Shown here: piece by piece, positions 9,544-16,909 of the stretch
Layout of the letters: each line of letters opens with the position of its first letter
How positions within the stretch are numbered: position 1 is the first letter of the stretch
Source of the DNA: an uncultured Eubacteriales bacterium
GTDB taxonomy: Bacteria > Bacillota > Clostridia > Oscillospirales > CAG-382
Assembly (NCBI GenBank): GCA_934479825.1
Contig: CAKSOW010000043.1
Coordinates: 1 to 17,093 of the forward strand
Direction of reading: 5' to 3'
Length of the DNA stretch: 17,093 nucleotides
Position numbers and translations under genes: made by a program
Notes under the pieces: model-generated
Database searches by the model: none
What the model saw: only the letters and a program-made list of their open reading frames with translations
What the model was told of the DNA's origin: nothing

Positions 9544-9612
9544 GGACGATATACGTACTTTTCGCTTATACGAAAAGCACCAAAAGTACACCAAAGGGGT
9601 GCAACCCTCTGG

Positions 9613-9649
9613 ACTCCCGGAGACGGTTCAAAACCCGTGCGGTGGGAGT
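9613..9649 (+). other. Terminal stem-loop with T-arm-like inner hairpin
   Basis: ACTCCC (9613-9618) pairs with GGGAGT (9644-9649). Inside, ACGG (9623-9626) pairs with CCGT (9635-9638) around the loop TTCAAAAC, with unpaired GGAG and GCGGT on either side. The loop resembles a tRNA T-loop, but there is no tRNA around it. Copy 3 reaches GACTCCCGGAGA at the window edge, which suggests that the repeat family ends in this structure. Confidence 0.5.
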
Positions 9650-9652
9650 ATA

Positions 9653-10339
9653 GGAAAAATTTGAAATGTTCAGCGCATTAAGTTTTTTTGTGAAAAATTT
9701 TTAGTGCCACAAAACGCACGGCCATGTTTTGAACCGGTGCGAACCGCGAATTTTTATCAGACGTGGAATCGGATTTTGCGAAAAATTGAAGTTGCAGTGC
9801 ATGCTTGCCGCCGCAAGCAGTCGACGAAAAGGAAAGTTGCACGTTATCTTTGGAGCGGCGAAAAGGGAAAACCGGTGTAGGTGGATAGAGAATTTGGAGT
9901 AAATTCAAGGTTTGTTAGTGTGCAGAAAATTTGAAGTTATACAGTTCTGTCCGAAACTTCCTGTTTTCCGAAAATTTTTTCTGTTTGCTACAAAACAACT
10001 TCGCACTAAAGCTTCTCTTTTACGTAGAAGCGGAATCTGTCCTCGCAAAAACAATTTCTCACCAAACTCCCCCTATTTCGGAAACACATAACCTACCGTC
10101 CACCCAAATCAAACCTTGCCTTTTTATAAACACCTACAAATCCTTGCGCAGTAAAGCCGCTTTTTCGCACCGATTCAAAATACTCCGAGCTGTATGGCAT
10201 AAGACTGCAATTTTCTACAAAGTTTCTTGATAGGCACATAGCTTGCAATTTAATAAATAACTTCCACGCTCGGAATTTTGAACCGAGGTCGCAGGGCGGA
10301 GCCGACTCCTTGAAACATGGTCGTCTTGTTCGCGTCCGC
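9653..10339. other. Gene-free AT-rich spacer between inverted repeat copies
   Basis: About 690 bases with no convincing gene. Candidate frames (for example a 99-codon frame from TTG at 9931) lack ribosome sites and resemble nothing known. Visible structure: GCTTGC/GCAAGC hairpin (9803-9818), GAAGTT/AACTTC with inner ACAG/CTGT (9933-9960), and a 17-base sequence at 9727-9743 that recurs inverted at 10164-10180 with one mismatch. Its core TTTTGAACCG also occurs at 10276-10285 and, inverted, at 9624-9633. No tRNA or known structured RNA is recognised. Confidence 0.5.
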
Positions 10340-10446
10340 TCACAATACTCCCTGTTTCGGTGGTCTCCGACACGCCAAAACTTGCCACTGGCAACTTTTG
10401 ACGCGTCCGAGCACGTGCTTTTTGGTTACTTTTCGTAAAAAGTAAC
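10340..10446 (-). repeat. Degenerate inverted copy of the intergenic repeat (end part)
   Basis: On the minus strand this matches the distal part of copies 2 and 3. ATACTCCC and TCTCCG occur in the same order as in the reverse complement of 9615-9652. GTGCTTTTTGGTTACTTTTC aligns with the reverse complement of copy 3 around 17030-17060. Its hairpins are TTGCC/GGCAA (10382-10394), the palindrome AGCACGTGCT (10410-10419) and GTTACTTTT/AAAAGTAAC (10425-10446). The middle is diverged, so it is probably an old or fragmented copy, opposite in orientation to copy 2. Confidence 0.5.
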
Positions 10447-10543
10447 GTGGCTCACGGGCAGCCCTCTAAGCCGCTCTTTTTGCAAAACACCTTATTTGCT
10501 GATTGCAGGTCAAAATCGTACAACAAGTGGATAAAATAATGAA

Positions 10544-10572
10544 TTGACTTATTGACGAAAAAACTGTATAAT
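10544..10572 (+). promoter_or_regulatory. Sigma-A promoter of the rhamnosidase gene
   Basis: TTGACT (10544-10549), a 17-base spacer and TATAAT (10567-10572) form a near-consensus housekeeping promoter in AT-rich DNA. A second -35-like box, TTGACG (10552-10557), overlaps the spacer but is only 9 bases from the -10 and should not work with it. Transcription would begin near 10579, giving a leader of about 105 bases. No operator or catabolite-repression site is evident. Confidence 0.85.
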
Positions 10573-10642
10573 ATTCCTTGGAGGAGTACCTTATTCTTTC
10601 GGCATTTTAACAAGATTTTACCAAATATTACTACTTTTTTTC

Positions 10643-10658
10643 GGCAGTTTTTTCTGCC
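10643..10658 (+). other. Small leader hairpin before the rhamnosidase ribosome site
   Basis: GGCAG (10643-10647) pairs with CTGCC (10654-10658) around six T bases, just upstream of the AAGGAGG ribosome site at 10671-10677. There is no downstream T-run, so it is not a terminator. It may only stabilise or shape the leader; a regulatory role is unproven. Confidence 0.35.
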
Positions 10659-10684
10659 ATATCCCATTCTAAGGAGGAAAAAAC

Positions 10685-13600
10685 ATGAAAAAATTCCTTT
10701 CCATCCTGCTGTCGGCGGCTATGCTCACGGCTTCTGTGCCGGTTGCCGGCGTGCACGTATCGGCCGCAGAACCGGCAAATCCGGTCAAAATCGTCGGTAT
10801 GCAGACCGACCATATGACGGATCCGATCGGCATCGACAGCCAACCCCCTGTTTTTTCTTGGAAATTGGAAGCGCCTGAAACGCGCGGTCAGAAACAGACT
10901 GCTTACCGCATTCAGGTTGCCGATTCCAAAGAAAATCTGAATTCCGGCAAAACCGTTTGGGACAGCTCTTTTGTCGCCTCTGATGAAACGCTTGATATCC
11001 CTTATGCCGGAACGGCTCTTGCCCCCTCAACACGCTATTATTGGCAAGTTGAGATCAAGGATAAGGACGGCAAGATCTTCACAAGCGACACCGCACTGTT
11101 TGAAACCGGTCTTATGGATTCCGGTTGGAGCGGTGCCAAGTGGATATCGCGCTCCGAACCCAAGAGCGACGGATATTTCCGCCTTACCAGCTTTTCGCTC
11201 GATTTTGATTATACCATTGTGAACAGCGCCGCGTCGATTTTGTTCGGCGGTAAAAGCGACGGCGATTTCTACATGTGGCAGATTTCGGCGTTTTCGTGGC
11301 ATAACGATCTCCGGCTTCGGCCGCATATCTGCCAAAGCGGAGGTTTTTCGGAAATTGCCGGTGTTACACTTGAAAGCGATAAAACCAATGCTTACAAAAA
11401 GCATCACATGACCATAGAATGCAAAGAGGGCGTTGTCAAGACTTATCACGACGGCACTCTCAAAGACACCCGTACTCTTTCCGGTCTGGAACTTGGCTTC
11501 ATCGGTTTTCGTTGCGCCAGCCCGGAGAGCTTTACCGTCGACAACGTTGTTGTCAAGGACGGCGCCGGAAAATCTCTTCTGAACGCTGATTTCAACGACG
11601 GAAACCTGAATGGCTTTACCGGTATTCCGATTGTGGACGGCGCACTCTCGCTTGATTCGGCAAAGCTTTCGTCCTCGATTCTTTTGCGTAAATCAAGCGG
11701 TGAACTGAAAACCGAGAGCGCTCCCATGTTCCGCAAGGATTTCACGGTGAACGCCGCAAAAACTGTCAAGTCAGCCCGTCTTTATGCCACCGCTGCCGGA
11801 ACATATGACGCATACATCAACGGCAAACGCGTCACTGACAGCGTTTTGAACCCCGGTATGACGGCGTATGACGACCATTTGCTTTATCAGACGTTCGATG
11901 TGACCGACCTTATCAAGAGCGGCGATAACGCCATTGGCGTATATCTCGGCCACGGTTGGTTCAACCGTGCTTTGCGCGGCTTTGGTTCGGCGCTTGCTTT
12001 CTATGGAAAATTAGCTGTTTTCTATACCGACGGCACAAGCGATATCATTGTTTCGGATGATTCATGGAGCTTTTACCGCTATGGTCCGATCCTGGACGAC
12101 GACCTTTTCAACGGTTTCAAATATGACGCACAGATTGAAAAGAAATTAGATGGCTGGAACGAACCGGGCTTTGATGATTCCGGCTGGGATGCGCCGAATA
12201 TCCTTGCGGCAAACAAGATCGTTTCCAATGGACAGACTCCGGCGATCATTGCGCAGAACATTCCGCTCATCCGTCCGACCATAGAGCTTCCGGCGCTTTC
12301 CGTTACCGAACCGGAAAAAGGCGTGTTTGTCTATGATTTCGGTCAGAATATCGCCGGCGTTGTCCGCGTGAGCGCGTTCGCACCGGCCGGAACGGTCCTG
12401 AAACTGCGCCACGCCGAAATACTCAACCGCGAAAACATGGCTGGCGCGACCGGCGAACCCGGCATGATCTACACCGGCAACCTGCCGCGTGCCGAAGCGA
12501 CCGATACATATACGTTCCGCGGCGACAAGGAAAAGGAAACCTTTGAACCGTTCTTTACCTATCACGGATTCCGGTATCTTGAAATTACCGGCCTTGACGA
12601 GCCGTTGCCGTTAAGCGATGTGACGGCGCTGCTGCTTATGAGCGATCTTGACCAGACCAGTGAGTTTGTTTCCTCCAACCCGCTTGTCAACCGTCTGTAT
12701 CTCAACTCGCTTTGGAGTGCGCGCGACAACTTTATCAGTGTGCCGACCGACTGTCCGCAGAGAGGCGAGCGCTTTGGATGGACGGGCGACGCGCAAATTT
12801 TTGCACGCACAGGCTCTTATCTTATGGACGTGAACGCGTTCTATCAGAAATACTGCATGGATATGCGCGATACCTCCACGAACAACCGCATTATTGCCGA
12901 CGTTTCCCCGGCGTCGGTGGGCAATGGCTGGTACGGACAGGGCGACCGTAAGGGCGCTACCAACGGTTGGGGCGACGCGATCATTATTATACCGTACCAG
13001 ATGTATATGCAGTACGGCAACAAGTCGGTGCTCACCGAAAACTATGAAACCATGTGCAACTGGATGGACTACTTAGTTTCCACCAGTAAAGACTATATCC
13101 GCGACGAGAGCTGGACGGGCGACTGGCTGCCGGTCGGCGAACCCAAATCGCCGATTGCTTTGACCGACACAGCGTTCTGCGCATACAGCGCAAGCCTGCT
13201 TTCTGAGATTTCCACGATTTTAGGCAAGACCGACAAAGCCGACGAATACCGTGCCTTATACGAAAACTACCGCACGGCTTGGAGAGCCAAGTTCTTGACC
13301 GGCGGCAAGGGCGGGAAAACAATCTGCGGCACGCAGACCTCGTATGTACTCGGCATCAAGTTTGGTCTTTTCAATGAGGACGAAAAAGCGCAGGCTGCTG
13401 AAAACCTTGCGAAGAACATCAAGTCGCGCGGCTGGCATCTGACCACAGGATTCTTGGGACTCAGCTATTTAAATCCCGTTCTGAGCGATACCGGTTATTC
13501 CGATGTTGCCTATAAATTACTCGAACAGGAAGAATATCCGTCATGGCTGTACAGCGTTACCACCGATTCCACCACTATCTGGGAAAGCTGGTATGCGTTC

Positions 13601-16600
13601 CGGACCTATGCGGACGGTTCGAGCGAGGCAAACGGCGAATCGTATAACCACTTCTCCTACGGCGCGGTTTCCGAATGGCTGTTCCGGTATGTACTGGGTA
13701 TCGAACGCGATGAAAACGCTGTTGCCTATAAACATATTCTGTTGAAACCCACTTTCGGCGGCAGCTTTACTCATGCAAACGGTTCGTATGATTCGGTTCG
13801 CGGCAAAATTGAAAGCGGTTGGACGCTTGACAAAGAGTCCGGCGCGTTCACCTATCATGCCGTCGTTCCGGCCAATACCACCGCAACCCTCTATCTTCCG
13901 GCTGAGAGCGCCGAAAGCGCAGTGACCGAGGGTGGAAAACCGGTAAGCGAATCCGAGGGCGTGACCTTTGTTTCCTACAAAGACGGTGCGATGATCTATG
14001 AACTGGAAAGCGGTTCCTATGACTTTGCCGTCACGGTCAACCCCCATGCGAACGATATCACGTCGATTAAGCTTGCCAATGCACAGAAGATTGACGCCAC
14101 CGTTACGGCGGACGGCAAAACGTACAGCGCTTTCCCGGCTACCTTTATTTCCTCTTTGTCGGCGGTGACGCTTGATGTCACGACCAACGATGAAAACTAT
14201 GCATTCCTTCGCTTTACCGGCGAGGACGGCAAAACCTTTGAAAACGGCGAGGCTGTTTCGGGGGATAACAACCTGAATCTGTTGTTTGCCTATACCGGCA
14301 AGGACGACGGCACAGACGGCAAAAAGACCGTGACTCTGACAGGAAAAGCCGGTGTGAGCATTACCGTAAACGGAAATGCGGTGACATTGCCTTATACCGG
14401 CACATTCGACAAGGGCGCGGAGATTCGGGTCGATGTGACCTCTGTTCCAGAGGAATATGAATTCGACGCGATTGGCGATGTAAAAGGCGTCGGCAACACG
14501 GTTTACTTAAAACCGCTTTCCGATTTTACCGGCGAAGTAAAGATCAAAAACGAACTGTACCGCAAGGGCTATGATATTTTCTTCGGCTTTGATGAAAATA
14601 TCGACTATTGGAGCGGCGGCAACGCTGCCGTTTCTTGGGAAGAGGGCGGATATATGCGCTTTAAGGCCGTTCAGAAGAGCGACGGTTCTTTCGACCCGCG
14701 CGCCGGCTATAACTTCACCGGATCCAAGAGCACGATCACCGGGGGTGACTACGTCCCTGCCTCCAAATACGAGAGCTTGACTGTCGGTTATATTGCCGAC
14801 AGCGTTGCCGGAGATTCCACGCCGGTCATGTACATTGCGACCGAAGAACAGCCGAGCTATATAAGTCCGGTTCGTTCAAGAGGGGCAACCTCCAAGATCC
14901 TTGCCTCCTATGCGGACGGAAAGACCTTGCGTGAAGTGACGTTCTCCTTGTCCGATTGGAGCGCTTGGACGGGCAATATCAAGGAAATCTATCTCGATAT
15001 TATCGATAACGTGGACGGAGACCTGCGCGTCGATTATATTCTCTTGAAGCGCGGCCCGATTAAGCTGACGGTTAAGACCGAGGGCATCGGTGACACGGTC
15101 TATACCTATAAGCCCGGCCAGACAGTCGATCTTTCGACGCTTTCCGAATGCAGTAAAGAGGGCTTCTTGGGCTTCTTGCTTGAAAAAGGCTCGACCGACT
15201 ATGTGACGTCCGTTACCATGACTGACGATATCACGCTTTATGCAAATTACGAAAAAATCACGCTCCCGGTTACGGTGTTCGACTTTGAGGACAATACAGC
15301 ACAAGGCTGGAAAACCACCAATTCCTCCGGTTCTGTATCAAACGGCGCGTATAAGCTGACATTTGATACCGCAAAATCCGATGCATGGCTCTATAACGAC
15401 AATGTGTCCTTGAACGCGGATACGCTCCGGTATGTTGTCATCAAAATGCGCCATAACATTCCGCAGGGCGCAACCGGCTCGAAAAAGATGGAAATCTTCT
15501 TCACACGCACGGTCGATACGCCCTGGCAGGCACATCTTTATGCTTCCATTGCCCAACAGGCGGCGTCAGATGAGTTTGTCACCTATATCGTTGATATGAA
15601 AAACTGCTCGTACTGGAACGGCACGGTCAACCGTCTGCGCATTGACCCGTTTGAGATCACATCTCCCACGGCAGGCGCTTATACGGTTGAAGTGGACGAA
15701 ATTGCCGTTACTGCTCCGGCAACCCTCATTCTCGACGGCGGCTACGAAGGCGCGGAAAACGTTACGCTGACAGTTCCGGCACATGTTCCGTATGACTTAA
15801 CGGCGCTTGACGCCCCTGTGCGCGACGGTTATACGTTCCTTGGCTACACCGACGGCGTAAGCGATACGATTCTTACTTCGGTCACGCTTACCGAGAATAC
15901 GACGCTGTATGCCGCTTGGGAAAAACAGACCTCGATCGTCTGGGATTTTGCCAACGGCAAACAGGGCTGGAATGTGCAGAATGCATCCGGCGATGTTTCG
16001 GGCGGTGTGCTGAAAGCGGCGTTTTCGACGAGCAATGCCGACCTTTGGCTCTACAACAACTCCAATATCAACATAGACGCGTCAGTCATGCGCTATGTAG
16101 TGGTGGAATTGAAGCATAATATCCCGGCAGGCTCGACCGGCTCCAAACCGTTTGAAGTATTCTTCACGCGCACGACCGATACCCCGTGGCAGCAGCATCT
16201 TTCGGCCAATGTAACGCAAAAAGCCGCCGGTGATTTTGATACCTATATCATCGACATGAAAAAATGCTCGAACTGGAACGGCACGGTCAACCGTCTGCGC
16301 ATTGACCCGTTTGAGGTGAAATCCCCGACGGAGGGCGCATACACGGTGGAATTCAAGACCATCCGCGTCAGTGAAGAAGCGAAACTCACACTTGTTGACG
16401 GAGAGCAGAAAACCGTTCACAGTATTCCGGCCGGTGTCACGGTAAATCTTTCTGACTATGCCAAATCCGACAAAGACGGCTTGGTTTTCTTAGGATATTC
16501 CGAAACGCCGAACGGAAAAATTGTCCGGACGACGACGGTTAGCAAAGCCAAGACGCTTTATGCGGTCTGGAAAAGCACCAAACCGACCGTTTCGGCAACC

Positions 16601-16846
16601 GAAACAAAGGTGAAAGCCGAAAATACCGGAAAGGCGGCTCTTGTTGTATCGCTCTATGATGCGGACGGCCGATTGAAGAATTCAGCTTTATGCGAATTCT
16701 CCGGTTCGGTTGAAAAGACTTATGCGGAGTTAGGGCTTAATTTAAAAGGTGTGAGCAGAGTACGGGTTTATCTATTCGACCGCGAAGTGAGCAAGGTAAA
16801 ACCGTTATGCGAAGCGACCGAAGTAACGTTAGCTTCGCAAGGCTGA
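10685..16846 (+). CDS. Secreted multidomain GH78 alpha-L-rhamnosidase
   Basis: A family GH78 inverting enzyme (EC 3.2.1.40 type) that removes terminal alpha-L-rhamnose from plant, bacterial or flavonoid glycosides; the true substrate is unknown. Signal peptide 1 to about 28 (ends HVSAA). Ig-like N domain about 33-150; concanavalin-like insert about 160-335 (FYMWQI, LRPH), at the place where CBM67 sits in Streptomyces SaRha78A; N-terminal rhamnosidase beta domain about 346-515; second beta domain about 530-635; (alpha/alpha)6 barrel about 640-1010 with Asp689, Glu695 (general acid, RGERFGW) and Glu967 (base, TIWESW); C-terminal beta domain to about 1115. The remaining 930 or so residues, unusual for GH78, hold beta modules (1297-1456, 1528-1678, 1749-1898), three InlB-type repeats and a C-terminal domain (1968-2053). 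No SLH, LPXTG or dockerin. AAGGAGG seven bases upstream fixes the ATG. Confidence 0.93.
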   Translation: MKKFLSILLSAAMLTASVPVAGVHVSAAEPANPVKIVGMQTDHMTDPIGIDSQPPVFSWKLEAPETRGQKQTAYRIQVADSKENLNSGKTVWDSSFVASDETLDIPYAGTALAPSTRYYWQVEIKDKDGKIFTSDTALFETGLMDSGWSGAKWISRSEPKSDGYFRLTSFSLDFDYTIVNSAASILFGGKSDGDFYMWQISAFSWHNDLRLRPHICQSGGFSEIAGVTLESDKTNAYKKHHMTIECKEGVVKTYHDGTLKDTRTLSGLELGFIGFRCASPESFTVDNVVVKDGAGKSLLNADFNDGNLNGFTGIPIVDGALSLDSAKLSSSILLRKSSGELKTESAPMFRKDFTVNAAKTVKSARLYATAAGTYDAYINGKRVTDSVLNPGMTAYDDHLLYQTFDVTDLIKSGDNAIGVYLGHGWFNRALRGFGSALAFYGKLAVFYTDGTSDIIVSDDSWSFYRYGPILDDDLFNGFKYDAQIEKKLDGWNEPGFDDSGWDAPNILAANKIVSNGQTPAIIAQNIPLIRPTIELPALSVTEPEKGVFVYDFGQNIAGVVRVSAFAPAGTVLKLRHAEILNRENMAGATGEPGMIYTGNLPRAEATDTYTFRGDKEKETFEPFFTYHGFRYLEITGLDEPLPLSDVTALLLMSDLDQTSEFVSSNPLVNRLYLNSLWSARDNFISVPTDCPQRGERFGWTGDAQIFARTGSYLMDVNAFYQKYCMDMRDTSTNNRIIADVSPASVGNGWYGQGDRKGATNGWGDAIIIIPYQMYMQYGNKSVLTENYETMCNWMDYLVSTSKDYIRDESWTGDWLPVGEPKSPIALTDTAFCAYSASLLSEISTILGKTDKADEYRALYENYRTAWRAKFLTGGKGGKTICGTQTSYVLGIKFGLFNEDEKAQAAENLAKNIKSRGWHLTTGFLGLSYLNPVLSDTGYSDVAYKLLEQEEYPSWLYSVTTDSTTIWESWYAFRTYADGSSEANGESYNHFSYGAVSEWLFRYVLGIERDENAVAYKHILLKPTFGGSFTHANGSYDSVRGKIESGWTLDKESGAFTYHAVVPANTTATLYLPAESAESAVTEGGKPVSESEGVTFVSYKDGAMIYELESGSYDFAVTVNPHANDITSIKLANAQKIDATVTADGKTYSAFPATFISSLSAVTLDVTTNDENYAFLRFTGEDGKTFENGEAVSGDNNLNLLFAYTGKDDGTDGKKTVTLTGKAGVSITVNGNAVTLPYTGTFDKGAEIRVDVTSVPEEYEFDAIGDVKGVGNTVYLKPLSDFTGEVKIKNELYRKGYDIFFGFDENIDYWSGGNAAVSWEEGGYMRFKAVQKSDGSFDPRAGYNFTGSKSTITGGDYVPASKYESLTVGYIADSVAGDSTPVMYIATEEQPSYISPVRSRGATSKILASYADGKTLREVTFSLSDWSAWTGNIKEIYLDIIDNVDGDLRVDYILLKRGPIKLTVKTEGIGDTVYTYKPGQTVDLSTLSECSKEGFLGFLLEKGSTDYVTSVTMTDDITLYANYEKITLPVTVFDFEDNTAQGWKTTNSSGSVSNGAYKLTFDTAKSDAWLYNDNVSLNADTLRYVVIKMRHNIPQGATGSKKMEIFFTRTVDTPWQAHLYASIAQQAASDEFVTYIVDMKNCSYWNGTVNRLRIDPFEITSPTAGAYTVEVDEIAVTAPATLILDGGYEGAENVTLTVPAHVPYDLTALDAPVRDGYTFLGYTDGVSDTILTSVTLTENTTLYAAWEKQTSIVWDFANGKQGWNVQNASGDVSGGVLKAAFSTSNADLWLYNNSNINIDASVMRYVVVELKHNIPAGSTGSKPFEVFFTRTTDTPWQQHLSANVTQKAAGDFDTYIIDMKKCSNWNGTVNRLRIDPFEVKSPTEGAYTVEFKTIRVSEEAKLTLVDGEQKTVHSIPAGVTVNLSDYAKSDKDGLVFLGYSETPNGKIVRTTTVSKAKTLYAVWKSTKPTVSATETKVKAENTGKAALVVSLYDADGRLKNSALCEFSGSVEKTYAELGLNLKGVSRVRVYLFDREVSKVKPLCEATEVTLASQG
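15275..16576 (+). repeat. Tandem duplication of a module plus InlB repeat inside the rhamnosidase gene
   Basis: Two consecutive units of about 220 codons, each a beta module with W-N-G-T-V-N-R-L-R-I-D-P-F followed by an InlB-type repeat. The units start near residue 1531 (VFDFED) and residue 1752 (VWDFAN). The DNA is identical over 44 bases (15612-15655 and 16272-16315, offset 660), while flanking codons differ. This indicates a fairly recent duplication or ongoing gene conversion at the motif. Confidence 0.9.
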
Positions 16847-16871
16847 AAAGCTTAACAAAAAAATTGATTTT

Positions 16872-16909
16872 GCCGCCCGATGGTTTGCCATCGGGTGGCT
16901 TTGTTTTTC
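16872..16909 (+). terminator. Intrinsic terminator of the rhamnosidase gene
   Basis: GCCGCCCGATGG (16872-16883) pairs with CCATCGGGTGGC (16888-16899) around the loop TTTG, giving 12 pairs with one G-U. It is followed by TTTGTTTTT. The stem starts 26 bases after the stop codon. It is a clear Rho-independent terminator, and the repeat copy begins directly behind it. Confidence 0.93.

Larger units (their letters stand above)
9331..9652 (+). repeat. Hairpin-mosaic intergenic repeat, copy 2 (most complete)
   Basis: A run of at least eight hairpins starting right after the terminator: AGGCGGC/GCCGCCT (9335-9350), CTCACG/CGTGAG (9358-9374), GCCGCCC/GGGCGGC (9378-9396), GTTGTTACTTT/AAAGTAACAAC (9405-9431), GCTTTTCG/CGAAAAGC (9472-9492), a 15-bp stem (9506-9520 with 9529-9543), CTTTTCG/CGAAAAG (9558-9577), a GGGT/ACCC stem (9597-9607) and a terminal ACTCCC/GGGAGT structure (9613-9649). 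The first four match copy 1 on the opposite strand, with stems kept and loops changed; the later ones match copy 3 at 16909-17093. No protein-coding content is credible. It may be a non-autonomous mobile repeat, an RNA element or a REP-like sequence; the class is not recognised. Confidence 0.8.

Noticed and set aside
9331..9652. Possible CRISPR array because of many regular short inverted repeats
   Set aside because: The hairpins differ from one another and there are no identical direct repeats with even spacers; no cas genes are present.
9727..10180. Possible MITE bounded by 17-base terminal inverted repeats
   Set aside because: No target-site duplication is visible next to either end, and pairing does not extend inward, so the element boundary is unsupported.
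9931..10230. 99-codon frame with a TTG start in the spacer
   Set aside because: No ribosome site, no recognisable domain, biased low-complexity composition.
16586..16846. Dockerin or sortase signal at the rhamnosidase C-terminus
   Set aside because: YDADGRL only faintly resembles a calcium loop and is not duplicated. There is no LPXTG, hydrophobic segment or basic tail.
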